From: Microcaldota archaeon
GTDB taxonomy: Archaea > Micrarchaeota > Micrarchaeia > Micrarchaeales > Micrarchaeaceae
Assembly (NCBI GenBank): GCA_021829015.1
Contig: JAJZOJ010000036.1
Location: forward strand, 1 to 35,366
Direction: 5' to 3'
DNA: 35,366 nt
The first letter of the stretch is position 1. Each line of letters starts with the position of its first letter. The notes beneath the pieces were generated by a model. It had not been told where the DNA came from and made no database searches. It saw only the letters and a list, made by a program, of their open reading frames with translations. Position numbers and translations under genes: made by a program. This document shows, in pieces, positions 8,886-16,291 of the stretch.

Positions 8886-9086
8886 TTGGAAGCCAGCAAA
8901 AATGAGATTGTTGCATCGTCCATTGTCATTGTACTAGCTATCATCGCAATTTGGCTATTTATAGTTTCTGGTGGATCGGCGGCATTTTACGTAGTTGTCG
9001 TCGCCGCATTTGCGGCATGCGCTTACAATGCATGGCTGTTTTCCACTACACCTACGGCCCGCAAAAAGGGGAAAAGGCGGCGCTAA
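8886..9086 (+). CDS. Small two-helix membrane protein
   Basis: A 66-residue protein starting at TTG. It has two adjacent hydrophobic helices (IVASSIVIVLAIIAIWLFIV and AAFYVVVVAAFAACAYNAWLF) and a strongly basic C-terminus (KKGKRRR) that would sit in the cytoplasm by the positive-inside rule. I recognise no family. A consensus TATA box upstream and the short gap to topA (20 bp) support expression, possibly together with topA. Confidence 0.65.
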   Translation: MEASKNEIVASSIVIVLAIIAIWLFIVSGGSAAFYVVVVAAFAACAYNAWLFSTTPTARKKGKRRR

Positions 9087-9106
9087 TTCCAACCGGTTGA
9101 GATGAA

Positions 9107-11344
9107 ATGGGAAACCTGCTTATAGTCGCGGAGAAGCCGAGCGTTGCGCTGAGGATAGCTATAGCCCTGGGGAACAATACCCAGAAGCGCCTGAACCTCA
9201 ACGGCGTCGGGTACTACGAGATAGACGGCCCTTCCGGCAAGACCTACATAGCAGCGGCAGTGGGCCACATATTCACGATAAGGCAGAAGGGGAACGAGAG
9301 GGGGTATCCGGTACTTGACGTCCAGTGGGCCCCATCCTACGAGGTTGACAAGAACTCCTACTACACCAAGAAGTACCTTGACGTCTTCCGGTCACTCGCG
9401 CAGAAGTGCGACAGCTACGTAAACGCATGCGACTACGACATAGAGGGAACCGTAATAGGCACGAACATCATAAGGTTCGCCGGCAATGGGATAGACAAGG
9501 CAAGGAGGATGAAGTTCTCCACTACCACAATACCAGACATAAAGAACGCATATGATAATCTCATGGCCATGGACATAGGCAACTTCCATGCAGGGGAGGT
9601 CCGCCACATGCTTGATTGGCTATGGGGCATAAACCTAAGCAGGGCCCTCACAAGCGCGATAGCAGGAACGAAGTTCTCAAGGTACCTCAGCATAGGCAGG
9701 GTGCAGGGCCCCACATTGGCCGTCCTGGCGAAGAGGGAATTGGAGATAACGAACTTCAAGCCAGAGCCGTACTGGACCGTTCATTTGCTTGCAAAGGAGG
9801 TCGAATTCACAAGCACGAAGGGGAACATATTCGACAACAAGGAAGCGACTGCCATCCTCGACCATGCAAACGCGAACGTGGGCAGCGCATTGGTGGAAGA
9901 CGTGGAGGCGAAAGAGGACCTGGTAAGGCCTTATCCGCCATTCGACCTCACCGCATTGCAGATGGACGCAAGCAGGTTCCTCAGGATGGATCCGTCCGCT
10001 ACGCTTGCTGTCGCCCAGTCCCTTTACGAGAGGGCGTACATATCATATCCGAGGACATCATCGCAGAAGCTGCCGCCCACGCTCGGCCTCCCGAAGATAA
10101 TAGGGGAGATGGCAAAGAATCCCAAGTATGCGGAGCTGGCAAACATGCTAATTTCGGAGAAGAGGTTCAGGCCCAACGAGGGGATTAAAAAAGACGAGGC
10201 CCACCCGGCGATATACCCGACAGGGATAATCCCAAAGGCATTGAAGGACAACGAGGAGAAGCTGTACGACATGATAGCAAGGCGATTCCTATCATGCTTC
10301 GCCCCGTACGCGAAGGTGTCCCGCATGTCGGTGACCATATCAGTAGGCGAGGACAAATTCGCCGCCAGGGGCTTCAAGATGCTGGACAAGGGATGGTACG
10401 GCTTCTACACATACGCGATGCCTAAGGACAAGCCATTACCGGAATTCGCCAAGGGGGAGAATGCGGGTGCGACGAAGGCATACATGAACGAGATGCAGAC
10501 ACAGCCGCCGAAGCGCTTCGGGAAGGCAGGGCTCATAGCGGAATTGGAGAAGAAGGAGCTTGGGACTAAGGCGACGCGTGCGGCGATAATAGACGCGCTG
10601 TTCAGGCGCGGATACATAGAAGGATCGTCGATAAAGGTGACGAGCTTCGGCCTCAACGTCTACAAGGCCCTTGACGAGAACGTGCACATGATAGTCAGCG
10701 AGGAGACCACGAAGCAGCTCGAGCACGAGATGGACCGCATAGCGAACGGGGACAAGACCCCTGATGATGTAATCAACGAGGGGAAGGAGATGCTGCTCGA
10801 GGCGATAAAGGCCTTCGACAGCAACAAGGAGCGCATAGGGAAGGAGATGCAGGAAGGATTGGTGGAGAGCCAGGCGATAATAGGCAAGTGCCTGAAGGAC
10901 GGCGGTGACCTTGTGATAAAGAGGTCGAAGGCAGGGAAGCAGTTCGTCGCATGCAACAACTACCCCGAATGCACCAATACATATTCGATACCGCAGCAGG
11001 CCCTTGTCGTGCCATCTGGAAAGACCTGCGAGCACTGCAAGACCCCGATAGTCAAGATAATAAGGAGGGGCAAGGGTGTATTCGAGATGGACCTTGACCC
11101 AAACTGCGTGACAAAGGAGAAATGGAAGTCAAGGAACCCCCCTGATGCAGTCAAGGCATCAGCAATCAAGGGCGCTGCCGCCGTGCCGTCCGGAGCCGCG
11201 GCCAAGGCACCAAAGGCTAAGGCACCATCCGTTAAGAAGCCATCCGCTGCCGCAAAGCCCAGGAAGAGGGCAGCAAGGGCGAAGCCGGCCGCAAAGGCTA
11301 AGGCAGCAGCCGTGCGCACAAGGAAACCAAAGACAATGACGTGA
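9107..11344 (+). CDS. topA: DNA topoisomerase I (type IA)
   Basis: A 745-residue type IA topoisomerase that relaxes negative supercoils by single-strand passage. The Toprim domain has E9 in VAEKPS and the metal motif D109-Y-D111-I-E113. The active-site tyrosine is Y314 in SYPRTSS. After the cleavage core come zinc-ribbon segments: CNNYPEC and CEHC...C are intact, but the first ribbon reads CLKDGG where CPxCG is usual, so one of its cysteines is missing. The last 75 residues or so are a low-complexity Lys/Ala/Pro tail, likely a nonspecific DNA-binding tail. The ATG at 9107 follows GGTTGAG. The methyltransferase gene begins 4 bp after the stop. Confidence 0.97.
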   Translation: MGNLLIVAEKPSVALRIAIALGNNTQKRLNLNGVGYYEIDGPSGKTYIAAAVGHIFTIRQKGNERGYPVLDVQWAPSYEVDKNSYYTKKYLDVFRSLAQKCDSYVNACDYDIEGTVIGTNIIRFAGNGIDKARRMKFSTTTIPDIKNAYDNLMAMDIGNFHAGEVRHMLDWLWGINLSRALTSAIAGTKFSRYLSIGRVQGPTLAVLAKRELEITNFKPEPYWTVHLLAKEVEFTSTKGNIFDNKEATAILDHANANVGSALVEDVEAKEDLVRPYPPFDLTALQMDASRFLRMDPSATLAVAQSLYERAYISYPRTSSQKLPPTLGLPKIIGEMAKNPKYAELANMLISEKRFRPNEGIKKDEAHPAIYPTGIIPKALKDNEEKLYDMIARRFLSCFAPYAKVSRMSVTISVGEDKFAARGFKMLDKGWYGFYTYAMPKDKPLPEFAKGENAGATKAYMNEMQTQPPKRFGKAGLIAELEKKELGTKATRAAIIDALFRRGYIEGSSIKVTSFGLNVYKALDENVHMIVSEETTKQLEHEMDRIANGDKTPDDVINEGKEMLLEAIKAFDSNKERIGKEMQEGLVESQAIIGKCLKDGGDLVIKRSKAGKQFVACNNYPECTNTYSIPQQALVVPSGKTCEHCKTPIVKIIRRGKGVFEMDLDPNCVTKEKWKSRNPPDAVKASAIKGAAAVPSGAAAKAPKAKAPSVKKPSAAAKPRKRAARAKPAAKAKAAAVRTRKPKTMT

Positions 11345-11348
11345 ATAA

Positions 11349-11912
11349 ATGTTCATACCAGACCATTACAAAAGGCTGAAGAGGGGACCGCAGGTCATAC
11401 TTCCTAAGGACATAGGGCTTATACTAGCTTATTCCGGAGTCGGGAAGGACAGCGTATGCATAGATGCAGGAACCGGCAGCGGCTGGCTCGCTGTGTCCTT
11501 GGCTCGTGTGTGCAGGGAGGTGCACAGCTACGACATACGCGACGAGTTCATAAAGATCGCAGAGCGCAACAAGGCCTCAGAGAAGCTTGAGAATCTCCTC
11601 ATAGAGAAAAGAGATGTCACGAAGGGATTCGGGAGCATCAAGGACGCGGACCTCGTGGTCCTTGACATGCCCGATTCCCACAAGGCGGTGAGGTGGGCGC
11701 GTAAATCACTGAAAAGCAATGGCTTCATATGCGGCTACCTTCCGCACACGGAGCAGGTGAAGGAATTCATAAAGGCATTGTCGCGCAGCAAGTTCAGGAA
11801 CATAAACACAATGGAGGCGATAGTGCGTGACATGCTTGTGAGGGAGCAGGGAACCAGGCCATCGACAAAGGGGGTGTGGCACACCGCTTATCTGGTATTC
11901 GCGCAGAAATGA
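11349..11912 (+). CDS. trmI: tRNA (adenine-N1)-methyltransferase, TrmI family, short form
   Basis: A 187-residue class I SAM-dependent methyltransferase. The TrmI entry motif KRGPQVILPKDIGLIL is followed by the SAM-binding loop DAGTGSGWLAVSLA, an acidic strand end (HSYDIRDEF), VVLDMPD and the C-terminal signature REQGTRPSTKGVWHTAYLVFA. In archaea this family methylates A57/A58 in the tRNA T-loop. Family members are usually about 250 residues with an N-terminal beta domain. Here the protein starts almost directly at the catalytic domain, so that domain is absent. It sits 4 bp after topA. Confidence 0.88.
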   Translation: MFIPDHYKRLKRGPQVILPKDIGLILAYSGVGKDSVCIDAGTGSGWLAVSLARVCREVHSYDIRDEFIKIAERNKASEKLENLLIEKRDVTKGFGSIKDADLVVLDMPDSHKAVRWARKSLKSNGFICGYLPHTEQVKEFIKALSRSKFRNINTMEAIVRDMLVREQGTRPSTKGVWHTAYLVFAQK

Positions 11913-11970
11913 TGTGCAAATTGCACGTATGCCTAAACATGTAATTGTGATTCACGCAAGGGATTCTCCT

Positions 11971-12579
11971 TCAGCGATTATCCAGTACCTTCCTCAAGTT
12001 TATTTTTTCCGACAGCGTATCCCCAAGAAGTATGTTGTCGCTTATTTTCTCTCCCTTGAGCTTGCATGCATCCGCATATATGTCGTCATAAGGCTTTGTA
12101 ATGTTCTTTTCTAGACTGAATCCAAGCGCAATTGCCAGCGTTTTTATTTTTACCATGTCTCCTTCAATCTCCAGGAAATCCCCAAAAGAGAAGCTGTCTA
12201 CTGTTATTTTGCATCCGTCAGCCATGAATGTGTCCCTTATCCTTTCATAACTGCTTACTGCAGAATAACCCAATTTTTTCAGAATACTCTCTAGCTCGTT
12301 AAATGAGGAGACTTCGACCTCATTTTCATCCTCAATCTTTACGCCCTCCTTTAACTTTGGTTTTTTATAGCTCAGCTCGCACCTCTCCTGATCGCTCTTA
12401 ATATCCACAATCTTTCTAATACGGAGTCTGGCATCATTTTTGTGCAGTGTCCTTTCTGGATTATCATACATTACCGTTAGTTCCTTTGCAGAGCCTTTAT
12501 ATTCCGCCATTGATTTGATGTTTCTCACCAAACCATTGTAATCGCCCACATTGAACTTAAGTTCTATTTCGTCAGCCAT
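11971..12579 (-). CDS. CYTH-domain protein (class IV adenylate cyclase / triphosphatase fold)
   Basis: A 202-residue CYTH protein. The N-terminal ExExK signature is E4-I-E6-L-K8, and the alternating charged strands of the tunnel fold follow (ARLRIRKI, RCELSYKKP, ENEVEVSS, FLEIEGD). CYTH enzymes act on triphosphates (CyaB-type adenylyl cyclase, thiamine triphosphatase, RNA triphosphatase); in archaea the substrate is often unknown. The ATG is about 25 bp downstream of a TATA-like box at 12599-12611, predicting a leaderless mRNA. Base and codon use are clearly more AT-rich than in the neighbouring topA and trmI genes, a sign of different origin. Confidence 0.88.
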   Translation of the reverse strand: MADEIELKFNVGDYNGLVRNIKSMAEYKGSAKELTVMYDNPERTLHKNDARLRIRKIVDIKSDQERCELSYKKPKLKEGVKIEDENEVEVSSFNELESILKKLGYSAVSSYERIRDTFMADGCKITVDSFSFGDFLEIEGDMVKIKTLAIALGFSLEKNITKPYDDIYADACKLKGEKISDNILLGDTLSEKINLRKVLDNR

Positions 12580-12598
12580 TCTACCATTTATCCATGGG

Positions 12599-12611
12599 TT
12601 ATATGTATAAT
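12599..12611 (-). promoter_or_regulatory. TATA box for the CYTH gene
   Basis: The AT-rich box (TTATACATATAA on the minus strand) is centred about 25 bp ahead of the ATG at 12579. This is the spacing expected for a leaderless archaeal transcript. Confidence 0.5.
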
Positions 12612-12671
12612 GGGACAGATGTATATATTCACCACAGAATGCCCAATGCTGCTGCTATCCAATCAAACAAT

Positions 12672-12745
12672 AGGCGTATGCAAGAGCATACGCCTGGGTG
12701 GATGAGAATAGGGTTCTACAGAACACGCATCTTCGAAAAAATGCG
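12672..12745. other. Cluster of three hairpins in an intergenic region (possible small RNA)
   Basis: Between the CYTH gene and the hydrolase there are 270 bp without a gene. They hold three consecutive inverted repeats. The first is a perfect 10-bp stem with an AAGA loop (AGGCGTATGC / GCATACGCCT, 12672-12695). The second is GTTCTACAGAAC at 12713-12724. The third is CGCAT / ATGCG at 12726-12730 and 12741-12745. A TATA-like stretch (TGTATATATT, 12620-12629) would start a plus-strand RNA near 12650. I see no known RNA family, and no T-rich terminator follows, so a noncoding RNA is only a possibility; a protein-binding or recombination site is another. Confidence 0.4.
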
Positions 12746-12849
12746 CGTAGTAAATTATTATTAAACGTATTTAAACCTTTCGCAATTAAATACCCTGCGC
12801 TTAGACGACACGAAATGAATAAAATGCATCGTTGTCAATCCGTAATTGA

Positions 12850-13722
12850 GTGAACATGGCCCAAAAAGGAATGAGCGGCGAGCTGGTCAGGTTCAGGACG
12901 CCAGACGGAGTTGAGCTACATGGATTCATGAAGCATTGCAAGGATAGGAAGAGCGCAATACTCTACCTTCACGGATTGTGTGGCACATTCTACAGGAATT
13001 ACTACATATACAGCATGGCTAACGTCTCGGCAAAGGCCGGCATCGGATTCCTCTCGATTGAGCAGCGCGGCAGCTACGTTGCGTTGGGCTTCTCGAAAAA
13101 CGGAAAGCGCCGCCTCATGGCTGGCGGCGCTTTCGAGAGGTTCGAGGACAGCGCAGATGACATACGCGGCGCGATAAGGTTCCTGCGCAGCATAGGGTAC
13201 AGGAACGTGTACCTGGTGGGCCACAGCACGGGATGCCAGAAGGCCACCCACTACATGTGGAAAACAAGGGACAGGAGCGTCAAGGCAATGGTGCTGCTCG
13301 CCCCTGCTGACGATTACAACATAAACAGGATAAGCATGAGGAAAGGGTTCAAACCTGCTGTGGCATTTGCCAGAAAGGCAGGGGGCCGTTCGGTAATGCC
13401 GGAAAAATACCTGAAGCAGATGTTCAGCGCAGGAAGGTTCCTGAGCTTCTCAGATCCAAAGCGCCGTGAGGCAAGGATATTCAATTACAATCGCGGGAAG
13501 CTCTCGGAATTTTCGAGCATCAGGATCCCAGTACTTGCGATATTCGGCAGCAATGAGCAGTACGCGGACAGGCCAGTCGGGGAATACCTGGACATACTGG
13601 AAAGGAATACATCATCGAGGAGGTTCTCCAGAATGGTGATAAGGGGCGCAGACCACGGGTTCAGGGATAAGGATGCAATCCTGTCGAAGAAGGTAGTGGG
13701 CTGGCTGAAGGAACTTAGATAG
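12850..13722 (+). CDS. Alpha/beta hydrolase, DUF1749-like
   Basis: A 290-residue alpha/beta-hydrolase. YLHGLCGT carries the oxyanion-hole HG, and the nucleophile elbow is G124-H-S126-T-G128. The catalytic histidine is probably H269 in RGADHGF. The order and spacing, with a long first segment addressing NYYIYSMANVSAKAG, resemble DUF1749 hydrolases. The acid of the triad should lie near IFGSNEQYAD (residues about 235-245), but which residue serves is unclear. The start is GTG at 12850 or ATG at 12856. The gene is convergent with tbp, and their stop codons lie next to each other. Confidence 0.85.
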   Translation: MNMAQKGMSGELVRFRTPDGVELHGFMKHCKDRKSAILYLHGLCGTFYRNYYIYSMANVSAKAGIGFLSIEQRGSYVALGFSKNGKRRLMAGGAFERFEDSADDIRGAIRFLRSIGYRNVYLVGHSTGCQKATHYMWKTRDRSVKAMVLLAPADDYNINRISMRKGFKPAVAFARKAGGRSVMPEKYLKQMFSAGRFLSFSDPKRREARIFNYNRGKLSEFSSIRIPVLAIFGSNEQYADRPVGEYLDILERNTSSRRFSRMVIRGADHGFRDKDAILSKKVVGWLKELR

Positions 13723-13723
13723 A

Positions 13724-14056
13724 TCAATACCTGCCCTTGCTCTTGAGGTACTTGTTGACGAGCTCGACCGCCTTGTCTATCGCCCTCCTCACGTCGGCGA
13801 CGGTCTTAGCCCCTGTGCATATTATCTTCCCGTTCTTGAAGAGCAATAGCGCAGCCTTCGGCTCGTGGACCTTGAATATGGCTCCTGGGAACTGCTCAGG
13901 CTCGTAGTCAACGTCATGGGAGAGCTTGGCCAGGCCGTAAAGGTCCAGGTCAACGTTTAGCTCTGCCTTCGTTACTATGTTCTGCACCTTGTAGGTTGGT
14001 TTCAGCACCACCCTCTTGTGCGGCGGATACAGGTTTGAACGCTTTGCCATTTTCAT
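13724..14056 (-). CDS. tbp: Single-repeat TATA-binding protein (half-TBP)
   Basis: About 110 residues covering exactly one TBP repeat. It shows YKVQNIVTKAEL (with the DNA-groove asparagine N26), LDLYGLAKL, then YEPEQFPGAIFKVHEPKA, LLLFKNGKIICTGAK and a final helix. F56 and F73 match the phenylalanine pair that kinks DNA in TBP. Normal archaeal TBP is about 180-190 residues with two such repeats; here the gene ends cleanly with TGA and there is no room for a second repeat on either side. The protein would have to dimerise to form the saddle. The frame is open to a GTG at 14089, but that lies too close to the TATA box at 14093-14103, so ATG 14056 (or 14050) is preferred. Confidence 0.92.
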   Translation of the reverse strand: MKMAKRSNLYPPHKRVVLKPTYKVQNIVTKAELNVDLDLYGLAKLSHDVDYEPEQFPGAIFKVHEPKAALLLFKNGKIICTGAKTVADVRRAIDKAVELVNKYLKSKGRY

Positions 14057-14094
14057 GCACTTTAATATAAGCCTATAATGATTCCACACGCATA

Positions 14095-14111
14095 TTTAAA
14101 TAGGTTTATGC
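14095..14111 (+). repeat. 17-bp direct repeat, left copy, at the edge of the AT-rich cassette
   Basis: TTTAAATAGGTTTATGC is identical to 16611-16627 in the same orientation. The following bases match partly as well (the pattern NCNCAT). This copy contains the stop codon of the TraB-like gene (14106-14108) and, on the other strand, the TATA box of tbp. The two copies bracket the AT-rich three-gene block, as expected for a target-site duplication or attachment-site pair. Confidence 0.75.
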
Positions 14112-15086
14112 GCTCATCTTATGGCTATAATCTGCCCAACTAAACATCTTTGTGCTTCCAAAATTTGTTTCAATCTCTTTTTTTAACAGGTTCCGAATAG
14201 TTTGGATGTGCCCGACACCAGCCAATGCCACAACAACATCATATTTCTTCATTTTATTTATGCATTCTTCTATCATGCTTTTGTTCCTATATGATTCTAT
14301 GATTGCTAAGAATCTGTTATATTTATATTCCTTCGAGAATGGATACGGGCCTGTTCTACTCAATTCTTCAAGCAAAAGTCCGATGGGCCTTTTAGCTACA
14401 TACATATTGATTGCATCCTGATTTATCCTTTTTATTAGTTCATGTAATTGGGCATTGCCTTTGTCCATTAAAAGAACCCTTTTTTTAAGTCCCCCAACAT
14501 CCCTAACTAACAGATCAGAAATAAAATTATTTATTGCCAATTTATAATGGTCTGAATCAGTTAAATTTCTGCCTTTAGTATATTTACTATTATAGCGCCT
14601 CAATACGTACATTAGTACCGCACACTTTAACTCATTATCATCAAAATTTATATTTGGCTCTTGGTCATCCATGCCTCCAATCTTAATGTTATTTTTGTTT
14701 GCCAAATAAGCAATCCATTCTACCTCTGTCCACACGTTTTTTGGGGCATATAACTTCTTTATGATTTGCTTTCTTGTCACTACTTTATCCACCTCTACAA
14801 GAATAAATCCTGGTCTCGTTGATTTTATAACACTCTTGAGAAAATTTAGAAAAACGCGTCTTTTGTCTTCTGAAAACCTCCAAATATGTAACCCTCCTAT
14901 GAAGACTAAAGTTTTATCCTTTGTTTTATATAGCGTGGACTCCAACATCGGTGCATTAGTTTCATAATCTGCTTTTCCCTTATAATCTCTTAGTCTAGCT
15001 TTTATTGAATATCTATAAGCTTCTTTTGCGTCTACCATATATACCAATATTGATTCAAAAGAATTATTTATAGAACCTCTACTCAA
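14106..15086 (-). CDS. TraB/PrgY/TIKI-like protein, putative metalloprotease
   Basis: A 326-residue protein, third gene of the AT-rich cassette. Near the N-terminus TLVFIGGLHIWRF gives a GxxH motif at 64-67. A conserved-looking glutamate follows in FILVEVDK (E98), and near the C-terminus VVVALAGVGHIQTIRNLL gives a second GxxH at 290-293. Two GxxH motifs plus a glutamate define the TIKI/TraB/PrgY fold, whose animal members are metal-dependent proteases and whose bacterial member PrgY acts against a peptide pheromone. No transmembrane segment is obvious. The TTG at 15086 directly abuts the stop of the radical SAM gene; ATG at 15038 is an alternative start. A leader-peptidase role is inference. 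Confidence 0.6.
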   Translation of the reverse strand: MSRGSINNSFESILVYMVDAKEAYRYSIKARLRDYKGKADYETNAPMLESTLYKTKDKTLVFIGGLHIWRFSEDKRRVFLNFLKSVIKSTRPGFILVEVDKVVTRKQIIKKLYAPKNVWTEVEWIAYLANKNNIKIGGMDDQEPNINFDDNELKCAVLMYVLRRYNSKYTKGRNLTDSDHYKLAINNFISDLLVRDVGGLKKRVLLMDKGNAQLHELIKRINQDAINMYVAKRPIGLLLEELSRTGPYPFSKEYKYNRFLAIIESYRNKSMIEECINKMKKYDVVVALAGVGHIQTIRNLLKKEIETNFGSTKMFSWADYSHKMSA

Positions 15087-16004
15087 TTAGGTATGTTTCA
15101 CCCTATCTCTTGCTTTACTCCATATCTCTTTCCAGCTTTCATGGTACAAATTCCCGATTTTATCATTCCTAACTATCACTCCGCCTACCGAAACGCTCCC
15201 ATCTACAAACACTCCTGCTCTTGCAAGAATTACTGCATTATTATTTATCGTATTTCTGCGTAACATCTTGATAGATTCTGATACGCTGCCATCGTGTTCT
15301 ATTATACCTGCAACTCTAACATCCCCCCTATTTGAACTCCTTATCAGTTGCCTAACCTCCAAATTCATATCAATACTATCTGATAAACTTGGGTATAATC
15401 TATCAAACTCATCCCCAAATGTACTGGCAGGTTGCAGTTCCTCAAGATTCAACGCTTTCAAATGTTTGAATGTGGTAAGCAAGTCCTTGATCGTTCTAGG
15501 TATGTCGGAGATATTTAGCCTGGTCACTACTATTCCCACTTCAAAATTTATACCGTTCTTCTCTAATGTAACTAACCCCTCTAACGTGGGATTTGTTACT
15601 CCTCTTGTGAGATTGTTTATTTTAGGATCTGTACTATCAAAAGAAACTTGAATAATTGGGTAATCTTTATTTAGTTCCCTAAGCCTATTTAAATCAGTTT
15701 TGGAAAGTTCAGAGAGTTTAGTTCCATTTGTACTTATACCCACCTTGCCATTGAAAGTGGCATGTGCAACGTCAATTATTCTAATTATGTCATGCCTTAG
15801 GAATGGCTCTCCACCAAGTAATATTACCGTAAATGGATTTGCTTCTTGCTTGGTTTTTTCCAATAGGTGTATTACATTATCAAATTTTGGCACGTTTGCA
15901 GTAAAAGGCATCGCATAACAATATCTACATTTTAGATTACAAGCACTAATTATTTCGAATTCAATTCGGAATGGGGTTACTGGCAAAGGGAGTCTTTTTT
16001 CCAT
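15087..16004 (-). CDS. Radical SAM peptide maturase-like protein
   Basis: A 305-residue radical SAM enzyme. The cluster motif C22-NLK-C26-RY-C29 follows a short FRIEFEIISA strand, as in SPASM/PqqE-like peptide maturases, and the SAM-binding GGEP is at 64-67. The C-terminal part (VFVDGSVSVGGV...IGNLYHESWKEIWSKARD) has the outline of a SPASM end. However, the protein has no cysteine after C29, so it cannot hold the usual auxiliary Fe-S clusters. It starts 14 bp after the end of the interrupted repeat frame (stop 16019-16021) and abuts the TraB-like gene. A peptide-modifying role is inferred from the neighbour; the substrate is unproven. AT-rich codon use differs from the flanking housekeeping genes. 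Confidence 0.88.
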   Translation of the reverse strand: MEKRLPLPVTPFRIEFEIISACNLKCRYCYAMPFTANVPKFDNVIHLLEKTKQEANPFTVILLGGEPFLRHDIIRIIDVAHATFNGKVGISTNGTKLSELSKTDLNRLRELNKDYPIIQVSFDSTDPKINNLTRGVTNPTLEGLVTLEKNGINFEVGIVVTRLNISDIPRTIKDLLTTFKHLKALNLEELQPASTFGDEFDRLYPSLSDSIDMNLEVRQLIRSSNRGDVRVAGIIEHDGSVSESIKMLRRNTINNNAVILARAGVFVDGSVSVGGVIVRNDKIGNLYHESWKEIWSKARDRVKHT

Positions 16005-16018
16005 GCTAAACCGACCAA

Positions 16019-16291
16019 CTATTCAATATTTAATGCAAGACAATCAATTAACTTAGGGTAATACTTTGCAATAAAGTCTAGCTTTTTGTCTATAAGCTTC
16101 ACCACTAGCTTAATCGCGCTTGCATTGGCATAAAATATTATATCACTATTAAGATTCCTTATAAAGCCATAATCTATGTCATCAAACCTAAATTGTATCG
16201 TGTTTCCAAGTATAGCACTATTTTTTAATTTAACCGTGGCTTTTGAGTTACTATTATTATAATTGCTATAATTACCGTAGTTTGAATAGTT
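16019..16291 (-). other. In-frame continuation of the NYx-repeat ORF beyond an amber codon
   Basis: After the TAG at 16292-16294 the same frame stays open for 90 codons to a second TAG at 16019-16021. It begins with four more NYx units (NYSNYGNYSNYN), then NSNSKATVKLKNSAILG, a segment containing QFRFDDIDYGFIRNLNSD, and a Lys/Leu-rich end (KLIDKKLDFIAKYY) finishing in CLALNIE. The repeats continue across the stop in phase. No ATG, and no GTG or TTG outside the last third, is available for separate initiation, so it would be made only by read-through. It may equally be the remnant of a recently interrupted longer gene. Confidence 0.6.

Noticed and set aside
9616..10188. 190-codon plus-strand frame inside topA
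   Set aside because: It is a second-frame shadow of topA, with His/Gly/Arg-rich translation and no start signal.
11914..11926. GTGCAA-A-TTGCAC palindrome as a terminator
   Set aside because: It has a one-base centre and no T-run, so it is unlikely to terminate. A protein-binding site is possible but nothing else supports it.
13724..14089. Longer TBP start at GTG 14089
   Set aside because: The GTG is only a few bases from the TATA box at 14093-14103, so it would lie upstream of the transcript start. The added residues do not look like TBP.
16019..16108. Separate small gene starting from the GTG codons near 16100-16105
   Set aside because: It would be under 30 residues, with no ribosome-binding sequence or promoter. 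The part before it continues the repeat frame instead.
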